Both the position numbers and the translations under genes were made by a program. A DNA stretch of 24,124 nucleotides, from contig JBNGIS010007902.1 of assembly GCA_049999725.1 (NCBI GenBank), forward strand, positions 34,170 through 58,293, written 5' to 3'. This document shows positions 9,455 through 18,850 of the stretch, piece by piece. The stretch's first letter is position 1. Every line of letters starts with the position of its first letter. The notes beneath the pieces are model-generated. The model saw only the letters and a list, made by a program, of their open reading frames with translations, searched no databases and had not been told where the DNA came from. The DNA is from Haplomitrium mnioides. Taxonomy: Eukaryota > Marchantiophyta > Haplomitriopsida > Calobryales.

Positions 9455-12400
9455 ATGAGAGTTCTGAAAATTTTATGTCACCATGTTTTGCGAAGATAAT
9501 CAAAGAAAATTTATGTGTATCAAAAGCAGTATCGTAACTATAGCCGATGTTCAAAAGCATGACGTGTTTAGCTCTCAAAAGCCATTCCTTCCAAGGATTA
9601 GAAAAGAGTTCGTGGAATCTATGCAATTTTTTTTGTACTTGTATAATACGACATTATTTTAAGGTTTATTTGGCTTGAAGATCAACCCGTTTAATTTGAT
9701 TGAGCAAAACAACAATTTAAGCTATCTTACAAGATAAGAAATTTCTTTTGGAGTGTTTGATATTATTGGTGAAGAAGCTTAAATTAGTTAAACATATTAA
9801 TTTAGTGAAGCAAAAGTTGTATGTCTTTGTCATTTGGATCAAGCTCATCATGAACTTGAGTAAGAAAGGACAAAATATTGCGTCTACCTCAATGACAAAT
9901 GATATTTTGAAAGAGTTTGCATATGTGTTTTTGGAGGATTTGCTAAAGGGGTTACCAAATGATTGAGTTAATACTAGGAAGTACTCTTTATAATTGACCT
10001 ACATATTGGTTATCACCACTTTATTAGAGGAGCTTCGAAAGACCTTGATAGATTGTCTTGAGAAGAATTTCATTCAAAATAATACTTTGCCTTGAGGAGC
10101 TCTGGTATTTTTTTATGGTGGGTTTTGTCTTTGTATAGATTATCGAGACTTGAACAATCAGATAGTGAATCTTCTAATTGATGCTGATAATTTGTTGGAT
10201 CAATTGAATGGTGCAAAATTCTTTTCTAAGTTGGATCTTTGAAGTGGCCATTGGCAAATTTCTATCAAGCAAAGTGATATACCAAAGACAATATTTTGTA
10301 CAAGGTATAGGCATTTTGAGTGGAAGGTTCTTACATTTGGCCTTACTAATGCTTGGACATTATTTATAGATTAAATGCATCAATTTTTGATGGGTTATTG
10401 GATAAGTTAGTATTGGTAATCTTGGATGATATTCTTGTCTTTAGAAAAAGTGAGTTGAGCATTGTGCTCATCTCAAAGAAGTATTGAAAATACTATGCAA
10501 TTGGAAGTTTTATTGTAAAAAGTCTAAGTGTGAGTTTTGGAAGCAAGAGGTGACTTATCTAGGACATAAAGTGTTTACATATAGCATCAAGATGGAGGAA
10601 GAGAAAATTAAAGCTATTACAGAGTGACCAACACCAAATGATGCAAAGGGTATTTGAGCTTTCAATGGTTAGCAAGTTTTATCAAAGGTTCATCCATTAC
10701 TATGCTTATATTATTTCCCCGCTTATCGATCTGTTATGCAAGGAGGCAAAGTTTTAATGGACGATTAAAGAGCAAAGAGCATTTCAAAAACTCAAAGATA
10801 CTATGTCTACTCATCCAATTCTACAACTCTATAACCAAAATGCTCATTGTATAGTTGATTTAGATGCTTCTTATTTTGCTATTGGAGCAATATTACAACA
10901 AGAGTTTGAAGATGGACTTCATCTAGTTGTCTTCATGTCACGCTAACTAAATGCGGCAAAGAGAAATTATTCTATAAGGGATATAGAGCAATTGGCGATG
11001 GTTTATGCTACCAAGGTTTGGAGGTACTCTCTTTCAGGAAAGCATATACTTATATGCACCAATGACAAGCCATTATTGTAATCAATTTACTTGTAAAATA
11101 TGACAAGTGGTCATCATCGACGAGAAGATCAGCTACAACTCTTTGATATCAAGTTGGAGTACAAGCCATAAAGGTTCTACACCATTCTTGATGCATTGCC
11201 ATGAAGATCGAATCATCAACTAAATACATTGGAGGTTGCAAATGTTAGTATATCACATCTTGATGAAGCAACCAGTGACTACTTTGGGCAAAAGTTATAT
11301 GAAGATGCATTCTTTATTCTTGTTAGGGCACTTCTAGTGGTCAAAGATAGTGAGTATAATACCTTTTCCATTTGGAATGGTATTCTCTATCAAAACTATC
11401 AAATATATGTTCCACAAGATGATATGCTTTGGATGACCTATTTATAAGAAACAAATGACATTCCAATCACAGAGCATCTTGAGGTAGACAAGACTATGGA
11501 GTTGCTTCAATGCACTTGGTGGTGGCCAAACCTAGCTTGAGATGTTTGTGGCTTTGTTCGTTCTTGTGAAAGTTGTCAACAAAACAAGGCTTCAAATAAA
11601 AAACTAGCTAGCCTTTTTCAACCACTACTGATTCCTACTACTTGTTGAGAACATGCAAGTTTGGATCTTGTCACTTCACTTCTAAGCACTACTTATAGGT
11701 CTATAATTATTGTGATGTTTGCGAGCAAGCTAAGCAAACAAATTCATCTAGCACTAACGGTAAATATGGTGGATCCTCCACAGTTGGCCAAGATTTACTT
11801 TGATATATTCTTCCGTAATCATGGAATACCAAAGGTGTTAATATCTAATAGAGATCTACGATTCATTGGGAAGTTTTGGCGAGAGTTGTTCACACTTTTG
11901 ATAACCAAATTATCTATGTCTACGACTTATCATCCTCAAACTAATGAGCAAACCAAACATGCAAATTGCATTGTGGAGTATATGCTTTGAGCGTTTATCA
12001 ACATTCATCACACATATTGGGATAGTTTTTTTATCGATTGTGGAGTTTGCATACAACAACTTAAACAAGCAAGTACTAGTTTTTCTCCTTTCCTTCTTAA
12101 TTAAGGTCAACATCCTATTGTCCCAATGGTTTTCTTTTCCTTCCTCTTCCAATGTTTTACGTCTTTCTACTTTTTTTTGTCTCATTTATCTTTCTCTTTG
12201 CAAGATGCTCAAAACCAACTTGTTACTGCTCACAGTTGGTAAAAAAATATGCCGATAAAAATTGTCGTGTTTTTTCTTATTTTTAGGTGACCTAGTTATG
12301 CTTACTACTCATGATCTTCCTTTGTCTTTAGATACTCAAGTCCATAAGTTATCTCTAGCTTGGATTTTTCCTTTTTCAGTTTCTCAAGTTATTTTGTTTG

Positions 12401-12745
12401 TTGCGTACAAACTTGATCTTCCTCTTCATATGAAGATTCATCTTATATTTCTTATGTCTAAACTTAAGCCTTTTTTTTCTAGTCCATTCTTTTTTTTTTC
12501 TAAGTTGTGCACAAATTTCTCCTCTACCTACTATTCTTAATGATCATGAAGAATATGATGTGAAGTGCATTTTGGCTAAACAAATTTTCAAGTGTAGACG
12601 ACATACTCAAGTTCAATATAAAGCTTTGTAGAAGAGATACCCACTTCATGATGCTACTTGGACGCTATATTCTAACCTTAATAATGTTCAAGAGGCTATT
12701 TGGTTATTTGGAATTGTTGGTCATGATGCGAACACTATCGATTGA
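9455..12745 (+). pseudogene. Remainder of pol of copy B/D (protease to chromodomain)
   Basis: It continues the protease left at 4509 (SSENFM and FAKIIKENL). RT is at about 10130-10660: YRDLNNQIVN, GAKFFSKLDL, then ILDDILVF at 10431-10454. RNase H is at about 10855-11120: DLDASYFAIGAILQQ, IEQLAMVYAT. Integrase is at about 11480-12240: HHCC with SCESCQQNKASNKK intact, then a core in which the second catalytic D is N (LISNRDLRF) and the E is K (TNEQTKHAN). The chromodomain at about 12545-12700 reads EEYDVKCILAKQIF and TQVQYKAL. Many stops and frameshifts. It is more eroded than copy C, as expected of the older host element. The stop codon at 12743-12745 matches that of copy C. Confidence 0.88.
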
Positions 12746-12758
12746 AGAGCAATGAGTA

Positions 12759-13690
12759 TGTTATAGTAGAAGCATGATGTTGTGCTATTTACAAGAAAAA
12801 AATAGGAGTAAAAGAAGTGGTAGAGGGTCACTTTTAGAGTCGAAATGAGATAAGATTACTTGCCTTTGAGGTTACTTTTAGAGAAGTAAGATAAGATCAC
12901 TTTCAAAGTGGAAATTGGAAGTGACTTGTAAGTGATCACTTTTAGGGTTGAAATTAGAATTGACATGTAAGTGAAGAAATGAGGATGACACATTCTTCTC
13001 CTATATAAATAGAAGGGTTTCGTAGCCTCTGTAAAAGAACTCAAAGACCAACTTCCAAATAAGTAATACTTCAAGACAACTCTATAAGAGTTACACAACT
13101 CAAGGCCAATAAGCAAACCAAAGCCAAGAGTGCTAGCCAAACCCAAACAACCAAAGAGCCAAACCGAATTGAGAGGAACTCTAGAATGAGGAGTGGGGCT
13201 AAGAAGCCCTTCTATTTATACAAGAGATGAGGGTGTCATCCCTCTTTCTTCACTTACAAGTCACTTCTCATTTCAACTCTAAAGGTGACTCTCTACCAAA
13301 AGTAACTTCGAATGCAAGTAACCTAAAAGTGACTCTCCACCAAAAGTTACTTCAAAGGCAAGCAATCCAATCTTAGCCCTAAAAGTGACTCACTACCACT
13401 TCTTTCACTCCTCTTTATTTTCTTATTAATAACACAATATTATGCTTGTACTATTATAGCCTCACTTTTCATTTTGGAGTTCCTATCAAATCACTTGGGT
13501 TCTTTGGTTGCTTGGCTTTTACTTGCTCTCTTGGTCTTAGTTTGGGCCTTGAGTTGCATAACTCTACTAGATTTTTCTTGTAGTGGCTTTGTTGGGCATT
13601 GCTAACCTTATTAGCATTTGGTTGAAGAACTCTATTAGAGTTCATTGTGAGTTCTTATTCGTTTGAAGTTTGTCATTGAGTTCTTTTATA
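12759..13690 (+). repeat. 3' LTR of copy B/D, split by a solo LTR
   Basis: Two pieces, 12759-13029 and 13464-13690, match the 5' LTR at 3139-3702 in order and orientation. The start is TGTTATAGTAGAAGC and the end AGTTCTTTTATA (the final CA has become TA). Removing the inserted solo LTR and one duplication leaves 498 bp, versus 564 bp for the 5' LTR. Most of the difference is two fewer 38-bp units (here at 12898 and 12937). TATA at 13003-13012. Confidence 0.9.
13030..13458 (-). mobile_element. Solo LTR of the same gypsy family
   Basis: 429 bp. The plus strand starts TGTAAAAGAACTC and ends TTGTACTATTATA, with a TATA equivalent at 13212-13220. It is flanked by a perfect 5-bp duplication, GCCTC at 13025-13029 and 13459-13463. 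No internal region is present, so this is the product of LTR-LTR recombination after insertion. It sits inside the 3' LTR of copy B/D, in the opposite orientation. Confidence 0.92.
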
Positions 13691-14758
13691 TTCTATAATG
13701 TTGTGAATTTTTTGTGATCTTTTCTTGCTCTATTGGCAATTGGTCTACTATGCTCACTCTTCTAGTGGTTGCTAATGCGATTCACGTTTTCCCACTCTCC
13801 TCAAGCTAGTCTTTTGCTCATCTGGTAGAGATGCAGTTGGCGTTTTGCTCTATTGGACGCCAACAACATTGTCAAAAATCATCCTCCAATGCTCTAATAT
13901 GCATCAAAAGAAACTTTGAAGCACAAAAAACCATGCTAAGCAACAAAAATCAGAAGTGTTGAATGCTTCAAAGAAAATAGAAGTAGAAAAAAAGCTTGAA
14001 AAACTCACCTCGAATATAAAAAGAGCTTGCAAATCTATATTGGAATAAGGATTTGAAAGTTGCAAGGAGCCAAAGAAAACATCATAAAATAGAAATATAT
14101 GCGTGTGGAATAAAACTCAAGCATGGAATGGCCTTACTGTGGCTAATGCTCTATGATTCCAAAATACGAATGGTGGTGGTGACAACAGAATACGTAGGTC
14201 AAATCAAGTCAAAGCTACACTTGAACTAAATGGACATTCTATCAGCCTAGCTATTTGTTTTGTCAACCTAAATGGTATGAATCCTTGTTTACCGATTACA
14301 AGGTGAGTACAGTCAAGGAGAAGGGAAATGATAATTCTGATACTTCAAGATTATTCTTGTTGTAAATGCTAGAAAGCCAACACCCATGTGATTTCCCTAA
14401 CCAATTACCACTCATGAAATTTGGTACTTAGAAATAGTGAGGAATGGTGGGGTGTAAATGATCAAAGAATGTTGTTGGTGCAACAAATTTATATAATTTA
14501 TGACTGTTAGGCCGGAGCTTTTTCCATTTGCCTCTTGAAATATCTGAAGGGTTTTCCCAAGCAGCATTATGTATTCTTAGACTCTTAAAATATCAGAGAG
14601 GGCATGGCTCAGAAACCTAGTGCCCAATTCATTAAACGAATTGAAACTTTCTCTCCAAATCACCTGGCCATTGCTACTTCCCACTTTTTTTACTATTGTG
14701 CATGAGACATCTCCATGCCTCTCAATGCAATCACCCAAATTTGGAGGCTGGATCATGT
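13691..14758. other. Anonymous AT-rich region
   Basis: No convincing gene, RNA or element end is seen. The first about 60 bases resemble DNA at 3050-3110 on the other side of copy B/D. Near 14525-14760 the plus strand can be read as a protein-like string with stops (LLKYLKGFPKQHYVF), which I cannot assign to a family. Confidence 0.5.
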
Positions 14759-14784
14759 GTAGGCTGCGTCACTTCGCAGCCTAC
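14759..14784. repeat. Perfect hairpin, 10-bp arms and 6-nt loop
   Basis: GTAGGCTGCG and CGCAGCCTAC flank the loop TCACTT. It is notably GC-rich against its AT-rich surroundings. It could be a terminal structure of a transposon, or a chance or recent palindrome. Confidence 0.75.
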
Positions 14785-14849
14785 GATCCGACTCTAAGGC
14801 TGAAAAAAATAAAAACATTGAAAATGATTTCAATTGGTAGGATGTCATT

Positions 14850-14970
14850 TGCATACACATCGCTTACACAACTACATTGTCCACACACATTCTATGACAT
14901 CTACAAACATACAATAGGGAATGACAAACAATTGTGTCTCATACACATACAATGCATAAGAACCCACAAT
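14850..14970 (-). repeat. LTR-like fragment, direct repeat of 15229-15350
   Basis: About 121 bp matching 15229-15350 at around 85% by eye, including CTACAAACATACAATAG. On the minus strand the matching part begins at TGTGGG (14968), the equivalent of the TGTTAGG start in the other copy. It looks like the 5' end of a second, truncated LTR. Confidence 0.6.
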
Positions 14971-15348
14971 ATGAGACTCGAGTGATACCTTCTCAAGAAA
15001 TTCCAATTGTTGATCTTTTGATATCAAAACTAGTGTACCTTTGCTTACAAAGAATCTATACTTCTCCAAGAATTGCAATACCTCAGCTCTCCTCTTGGTT
15101 CATACATGCAACATCCAAAGACAACCTTTTGATGAGAGTATATGGCCTTATATACTTAAGCACAAAAAGACAAAAAACTTAAAATATCTAAAAATAGAAA
15201 GCTACATGGAATGGTGTAACAACTCTCTTGCATATACACATTGCTTCATACCTACATTGTCCATACACATTCCATGAAATCTACAAACATACAATAGAGA
15301 ATGACAAAAAATTGAGTCTTATGCGCATACAATGTATGAGACCTAACA
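14971..15348 (-). repeat. Candidate LTR of an unidentified LTR element
   Basis: On the minus strand it starts TGTTAGGTCTCATAC at 15348, two bases after a purine tract AAGGGAGGCG (15351-15360), as expected for a 3' LTR. A TATA box (TATATAAGG) lies at 15147-15155, about 195 bp into the LTR. The 3' end is uncertain; a CA lies near 14976. No attached coding region is recognised, and 15361-15660 shows nothing more. Confidence 0.5.
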
Positions 15349-15360
15349 ATCGCCTCCCTT

Positions 15361-15659
15361 GTTGGTGATCAAGTCTCCTAGCACTAGCTAGCCATCTATC
15401 TCCTAGAAAATTGATATACATCTACTGATGCAAAGACAAGGAGCCCGGATGAAATGGAACCCAGTCGTTCACCTTCTACAATCTATACCAACCCTAAAAC
15501 CCTATGGAAACTAGTTGCTCTATGAACAGTGAGGGCAAAACCATGATCAGCCAGAAATAGTAGCCAATGGAGGCGTCAAACTTGATATATGCCATCCTCT
15601 ATTATTTGGCACAAATCAACATAGTGGCTTCTCCTTTAGGATAACCATGTAAACAACTA
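15361..15659. other. Unassigned sequence
   Basis: Somewhat less AT-rich than its neighbours. It probably includes the 3' untranslated part of the element whose polypurine tract is at 15351-15360, but no protein similarity was recognised in either strand. Confidence 0.4.
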
Positions 15660-15677
15660 CTACTTTGAACCAAGAAC
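15660..15677. repeat. 18-bp sequence repeated at 23932-23949
   Basis: CTACTTTGAACCAAGAAC occurs exactly here and at 23932. Both copies are preceded by AAACAAC two bases upstream and followed by very AT-rich DNA. It may mark the end of a dispersed element. Confidence 0.65.
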
Positions 15678-16350
15678 CGCTATTGGGTTTTTGTTTCATT
15701 TTTCGCTCTCGAAAACCAATTTTGAAATTTTAGCATGTACAACTAAGATTTTGATGTTTATAATCCTCATTTGCAAAAATATAAAATTTTTATGTTAAAA
15801 TTGCTTGATTCAAGCTCAAAATGTATTGAAAACAAATCTTCTTATGAGAATATTATCAACAATTTTAACAAATATTGTAATCTCTTACGTCTTATCTAAA
15901 ATACATGTTTTTAAAGAAATTTCTACAAAACGACAAAATTGGGAACTTTTTGTGAAGAGAATGAAAAAAAAAATTTAGAAAGATGAAAGTGAGCGATGCT
16001 TTATATACTAACTCTCTTTTTTGGCACCACGCGAACCTACGTGTCAAGAGCTTCGCAAATCATTTTTTGGCGGGAAAAGTCATTTTTTGAAATTTAGGTA
16101 TGAAAGAAACATTAGTGGAAACTTTCTTTCTATTGTCACAAGTTCACTTTCTAGTTTTTGTTTTTCTGTCATACCTATTTTTGCATTTCCTTACTATTTT
16201 GCTATTTTCAACCAATTTTTCACCTTAAATTCTACCAGTTTTTGTTATGGCATGAGCACCGCACACATACACATGGGAGTCTCCAAGATGAATAAGTAGA
16301 ATAAATCGTGGATGAGTACTTACATAGGGTATATATATGTCTCTATAACA
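15666..16350 (-). repeat. Probable 3' LTR of copia element G
   Basis: On the minus strand the LTR starts TGTTATAGAGAC at 16350, directly after the polypurine tract. A clear TATA box (TATATAAAG) is at 15999-16007, about 345 bp in. The 3' end is placed tentatively at TTGGTTCA (15666), which gives TG...CA ends and 685 bp. No second copy exists in the window to confirm the length. Confidence 0.55.
15999..16007 (-). promoter_or_regulatory. TATA box in the putative copia LTR
   Basis: TATATAAAG on the minus strand, preceded by GC-rich GGCGGGAA and ACACGTAG-like elements (16030-16080) that resemble plant promoter motifs. Confidence 0.5.
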
Positions 16351-16359
16351 CTCCTCCTT
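16351..16359 (-). other. Polypurine tract of copia element G
   Basis: The minus strand reads AAGGAGGAG immediately before TGTTATAGAG. This is the usual second-strand primer arrangement of copia elements, about 520 bp downstream of the RNase H coding end. Confidence 0.7.
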
Positions 16360-16870
16360 GCGTGATTCTTCTTCTAATAATCAGCCACTTTTAGGACTAT
16401 ATGCTATGTAAGTCCTTAGTTTGAATCTTATTTTATATGTGGTCTTATTAAAACCCTACACTTTCTTCCGAGGGAAAGAGTGCCACCACATAATTTGATA
16501 GGTAATAATAAAAAATATAATGATTGTATGTGGAGTGTGTATGTGCACAACAAAAGTAAAAAAAATGTCAAAATTTGTTGATTTGAAAGTAAAGCTAACA
16601 TGTAGTGTTTTTGCATCCTTCATAATTATATTGTTGCATTTTCTTCTTGTGTCTTGAAAATCTGTTTGAAAAAATGATGTCATCCTCAAAAGATGAGAGG
16701 TGATGTCAACTTCTGATATAATCTTTGCTTATCATTACATGTATGACATTTCAAACATATTAGATATTTTTCAAAATAAATGATTGAATATGCAATCCTT
16801 GATGTTCATGACTAAAGATCAGAGAGAAAAAATATAGACAATCATTGTTTGCTGCTTTGTTGTAATTCAG
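16360..16870 (-). other. 3' untranslated region of copia element G
   Basis: AT-rich, with no ORF of note on the sense strand. It lies between the end of the RNase H domain and the polypurine tract. Confidence 0.5.
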
Positions 16871-18060
16871 ATAGTCTTTGCAAACCAAGCCCTTGAGTAT
16901 GTGCAATGTGTAGAGCAGGTGGAAGTGGTTTGGTGAAGATATTTGCTCTATTATCTTTACTTGCTATCCATTGGACATTTATTTTGTCACCGTGTTGCTC
17001 ATGGGTGTAAAAGAATTTAGAGGCAATGTGCGTAATCCTGTCGTCCTTGATAAAACCTTGAGCAACTTTGTCGATGCATGGTCGATTGTCCTCATATATT
17101 ATTGTAGGGGATTGGGATTGAAGTACAAGCTAGTCCGTATTGATGTTGATATGATAAATGAGTTGCCGGAGCCATATACATTCCCTACTAGCTTTATAGA
17201 GTGACATGATTTCTGCATGGTTAGTCCAGGTAGTAATAGTCTATTTGGTGCTTTTTTATGAGATAGCAGTGCTTCCTTTAAGGAAGATATATCATGTTTG
17301 AGACTTTGCATCATCAAGATCAGATAAATATCCAACGTCGACATAGTTGACAACATCATTTGATGCATTTCTGGAGAAGAAGAGTCCTATGTCTTTTGTA
17401 CCTTTGAGGTCCTTGAAAATGCATTTGAGTCCATTCCAGTAGCGAATGGTAGGCTGGGAGTTGTGCCTTGCAAGCATATTCACTGTAAAAGATATGTCAG
17501 GTCTAGTCTGATTTGCAAGGTGCATGAGGGCTCTTATTGCCGAAAGATATGGTTTTTTGATCCCAGAGTTTGTTCATGGTCATTTTGCTTTCCAAACATG
17601 TCTTTGGTTGGGTCCAAAGATCTCATTTCCATGGGAGTGCTCATCGAATGAGCATTGTCCATATTGAATTGTTCAAGAATCTAGGCCATATATATAGACT
17701 GGTAGATCATAATCCCATTAGGCAGATACTCAAGCTGGATACCGAGACAGAGATCACGTTCTCCAATGTTTTGCATTTCAAATATGTCTTTTAGTTTGGT
17801 AATTGTGCTGGCAGCTAGAGTTTTTATGCCAAAAAAAATTTATGTTGTCTACATAAAGTACAACTACAACGTATTCAGAGCCTTGATGTTTCATGAATAG
17901 GCATGAAGCAATGTCATCATTTGTAAAATTCAGTGCCATCATTTGTAATTTGAATCTCTGGTACCAATTTTTGCCACTCTGTTTGAGCCCTGATATATCA
18001 ATCTCATGACTTGAACTGCTATTTATTTGCTTGATTGTTGATTGGTGATCTAGATGCATT
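16871..18060 (-). pseudogene. Copia RT (C-terminal half) and RNase H of element G
   Basis: Read on the minus strand from 18060: GLKQSGKNWYQRF at about 17990, then LYVDNINF at about 17850, where the catalytic YVDD has become YVDN. Next come DLCLGIQLEYLPNGI, MSTPMEMRSLDP and ANQTRPDISFTVNMLAR with WNGLKCIFKDLKGT. The RNase H part has DVGYLSDLDDAKSQTGY and, at about 17090-16930, EDNRPCIDKVAQGFIKDDR, KFFYTHEQHG and SKDNRANIFTKPLP. These are in the usual copia order. Frameshifts and stops break it, but the last 60 codons are open. The motif set belongs to the large plant copia group with TRPDIxFxVN and the terminal FTK. Confidence 0.87.
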
Positions 18061-18089
18061 AATTGAATGCTTTGCCAACTTCACATTTT

Positions 18090-18850
18090 CATGTGGTATA
18101 GTTTGATAATGGGGGACAAAAGGTCCACTCTGTTGTTGCTCATGCAACTTGTATGTATGTGGGACTAAAGGTCCTCTCTAGCGTTGTGTGCTTAGCGTAT
18201 TAGTTGGTTGGACTAAAGGTCCTTTGAAATGCTGCTTGCTCAGCGAATACACTGGCTGGACTAAGGGTACTTTGAAATGCGTTGGCTAGACTAAAGGTCC
18301 TTTGAAATGCTACTTGCTCAACGAATGTGTTGGCTGGACTAAAGGTCATTTGAAATCATTATGCAACTTGTTTTCCATCATTTGACATTGCTTTTTTTGA
18401 CATGAGGACTAAAGATCCTTTCTCGATTGGCAGGGGCTTTTTCTGGACAACAGGTTCATTCATTTGTTAGCTATTGAGGACCAAAGGTCCTTTTCCTAGA
18501 TTGAGGTCTTTGTGGACAAAAGGTTCATTCTAAATCATTGTGCCTCTGTGGACTAAAGGTCCATTTTTATAGTGCATATCATGAGGGACAAAAGGTCTAA
18601 CCTCAGAATTTAGGCCATTAGAGACAAAAAGTCCAATCTAAGTATAAGGGTCATGAGAGACAAAGGGTCCAATCTCAATATTTGAGCCATGAGAGACAAA
18701 AGGTCCAATCTCAGTATGTGGGTCATGAGAGACAAAAGGTCCAATCTCAATATGTGGGCCATGAGAGACAAAAGGTCCAATCTCAATATATAGGCTATGA
18801 GAGACAAAATGTTCATCTCAGTATTTGGGCCACTTAGAACTAAAGGTCCA
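18090..18850 (-). repeat. 36-bp and 48-bp minisatellite inside copia RT
   Basis: Units of exactly 36 bp start at 18403, 18439, 18475, 18511, 18547, 18583, 18619, 18655, 18691, 18727 and 18763; the last, at 18799, is 35 bp. The core is GACAAAAGGTCCAATCT. Units at 18331 and 18367 are weaker. Between about 18205 and 18330 a related 48-bp unit (GGACTAAAGGTCCTTTGAAA) appears. On the minus strand a 36-bp unit reads G-P-H-I-E-I-G-P-F-V-S-H, so period and phase suit translation. The array separates the RT segment ending MKTPLELISRMEF from that starting GLKQSGKNW. Confidence 0.88.

Larger units (their letters stand above)
3139..13690 (+). mobile_element. Ty3/gypsy chromovirus copy B/D, split by two insertions
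   Basis: One plus-strand element broken into pieces. The order is 5' LTR 3139-3702, PBS 3704-3719, gag and start of protease 3751-4509, then the 4945-bp copy C, then protease remainder, RT, RNase H, integrase and chromodomain 9455-12745, then 3' LTR 12759-13029 plus 13464-13690 around a solo LTR. The two coding pieces meet within the same codons of the protease active site, which shows they were once continuous. I could not find matching 5-bp target duplications at its outer ends (TGTTG on the left, TTCTA on the right). It is the oldest recognisable insertion of the nest. Confidence 0.9.

Noticed and set aside
11910-12185. Minus-strand 91-codon frame
   Set aside because: Antisense to the integrase of copy B/D, with no independent similarity.
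14759-14796. Helitron 3' end (hairpin then CTRR)
   Set aside because: The hairpin and a CTAA at suitable spacing exist, but the flanking base is G rather than T, and no TC-type 5' end or helicase was seen.
14620-14985. Plus-strand 121-codon open frame
   Set aside because: No recognisable domain; it runs across the hairpin and into an LTR-like repeat.
18403-18833. CRISPR-like array with a 36-bp period
   Set aside because: The whole 36-bp unit is similar from copy to copy, with no variable spacers; the unit reads as a coding repeat, and the context is a plant copia RT.
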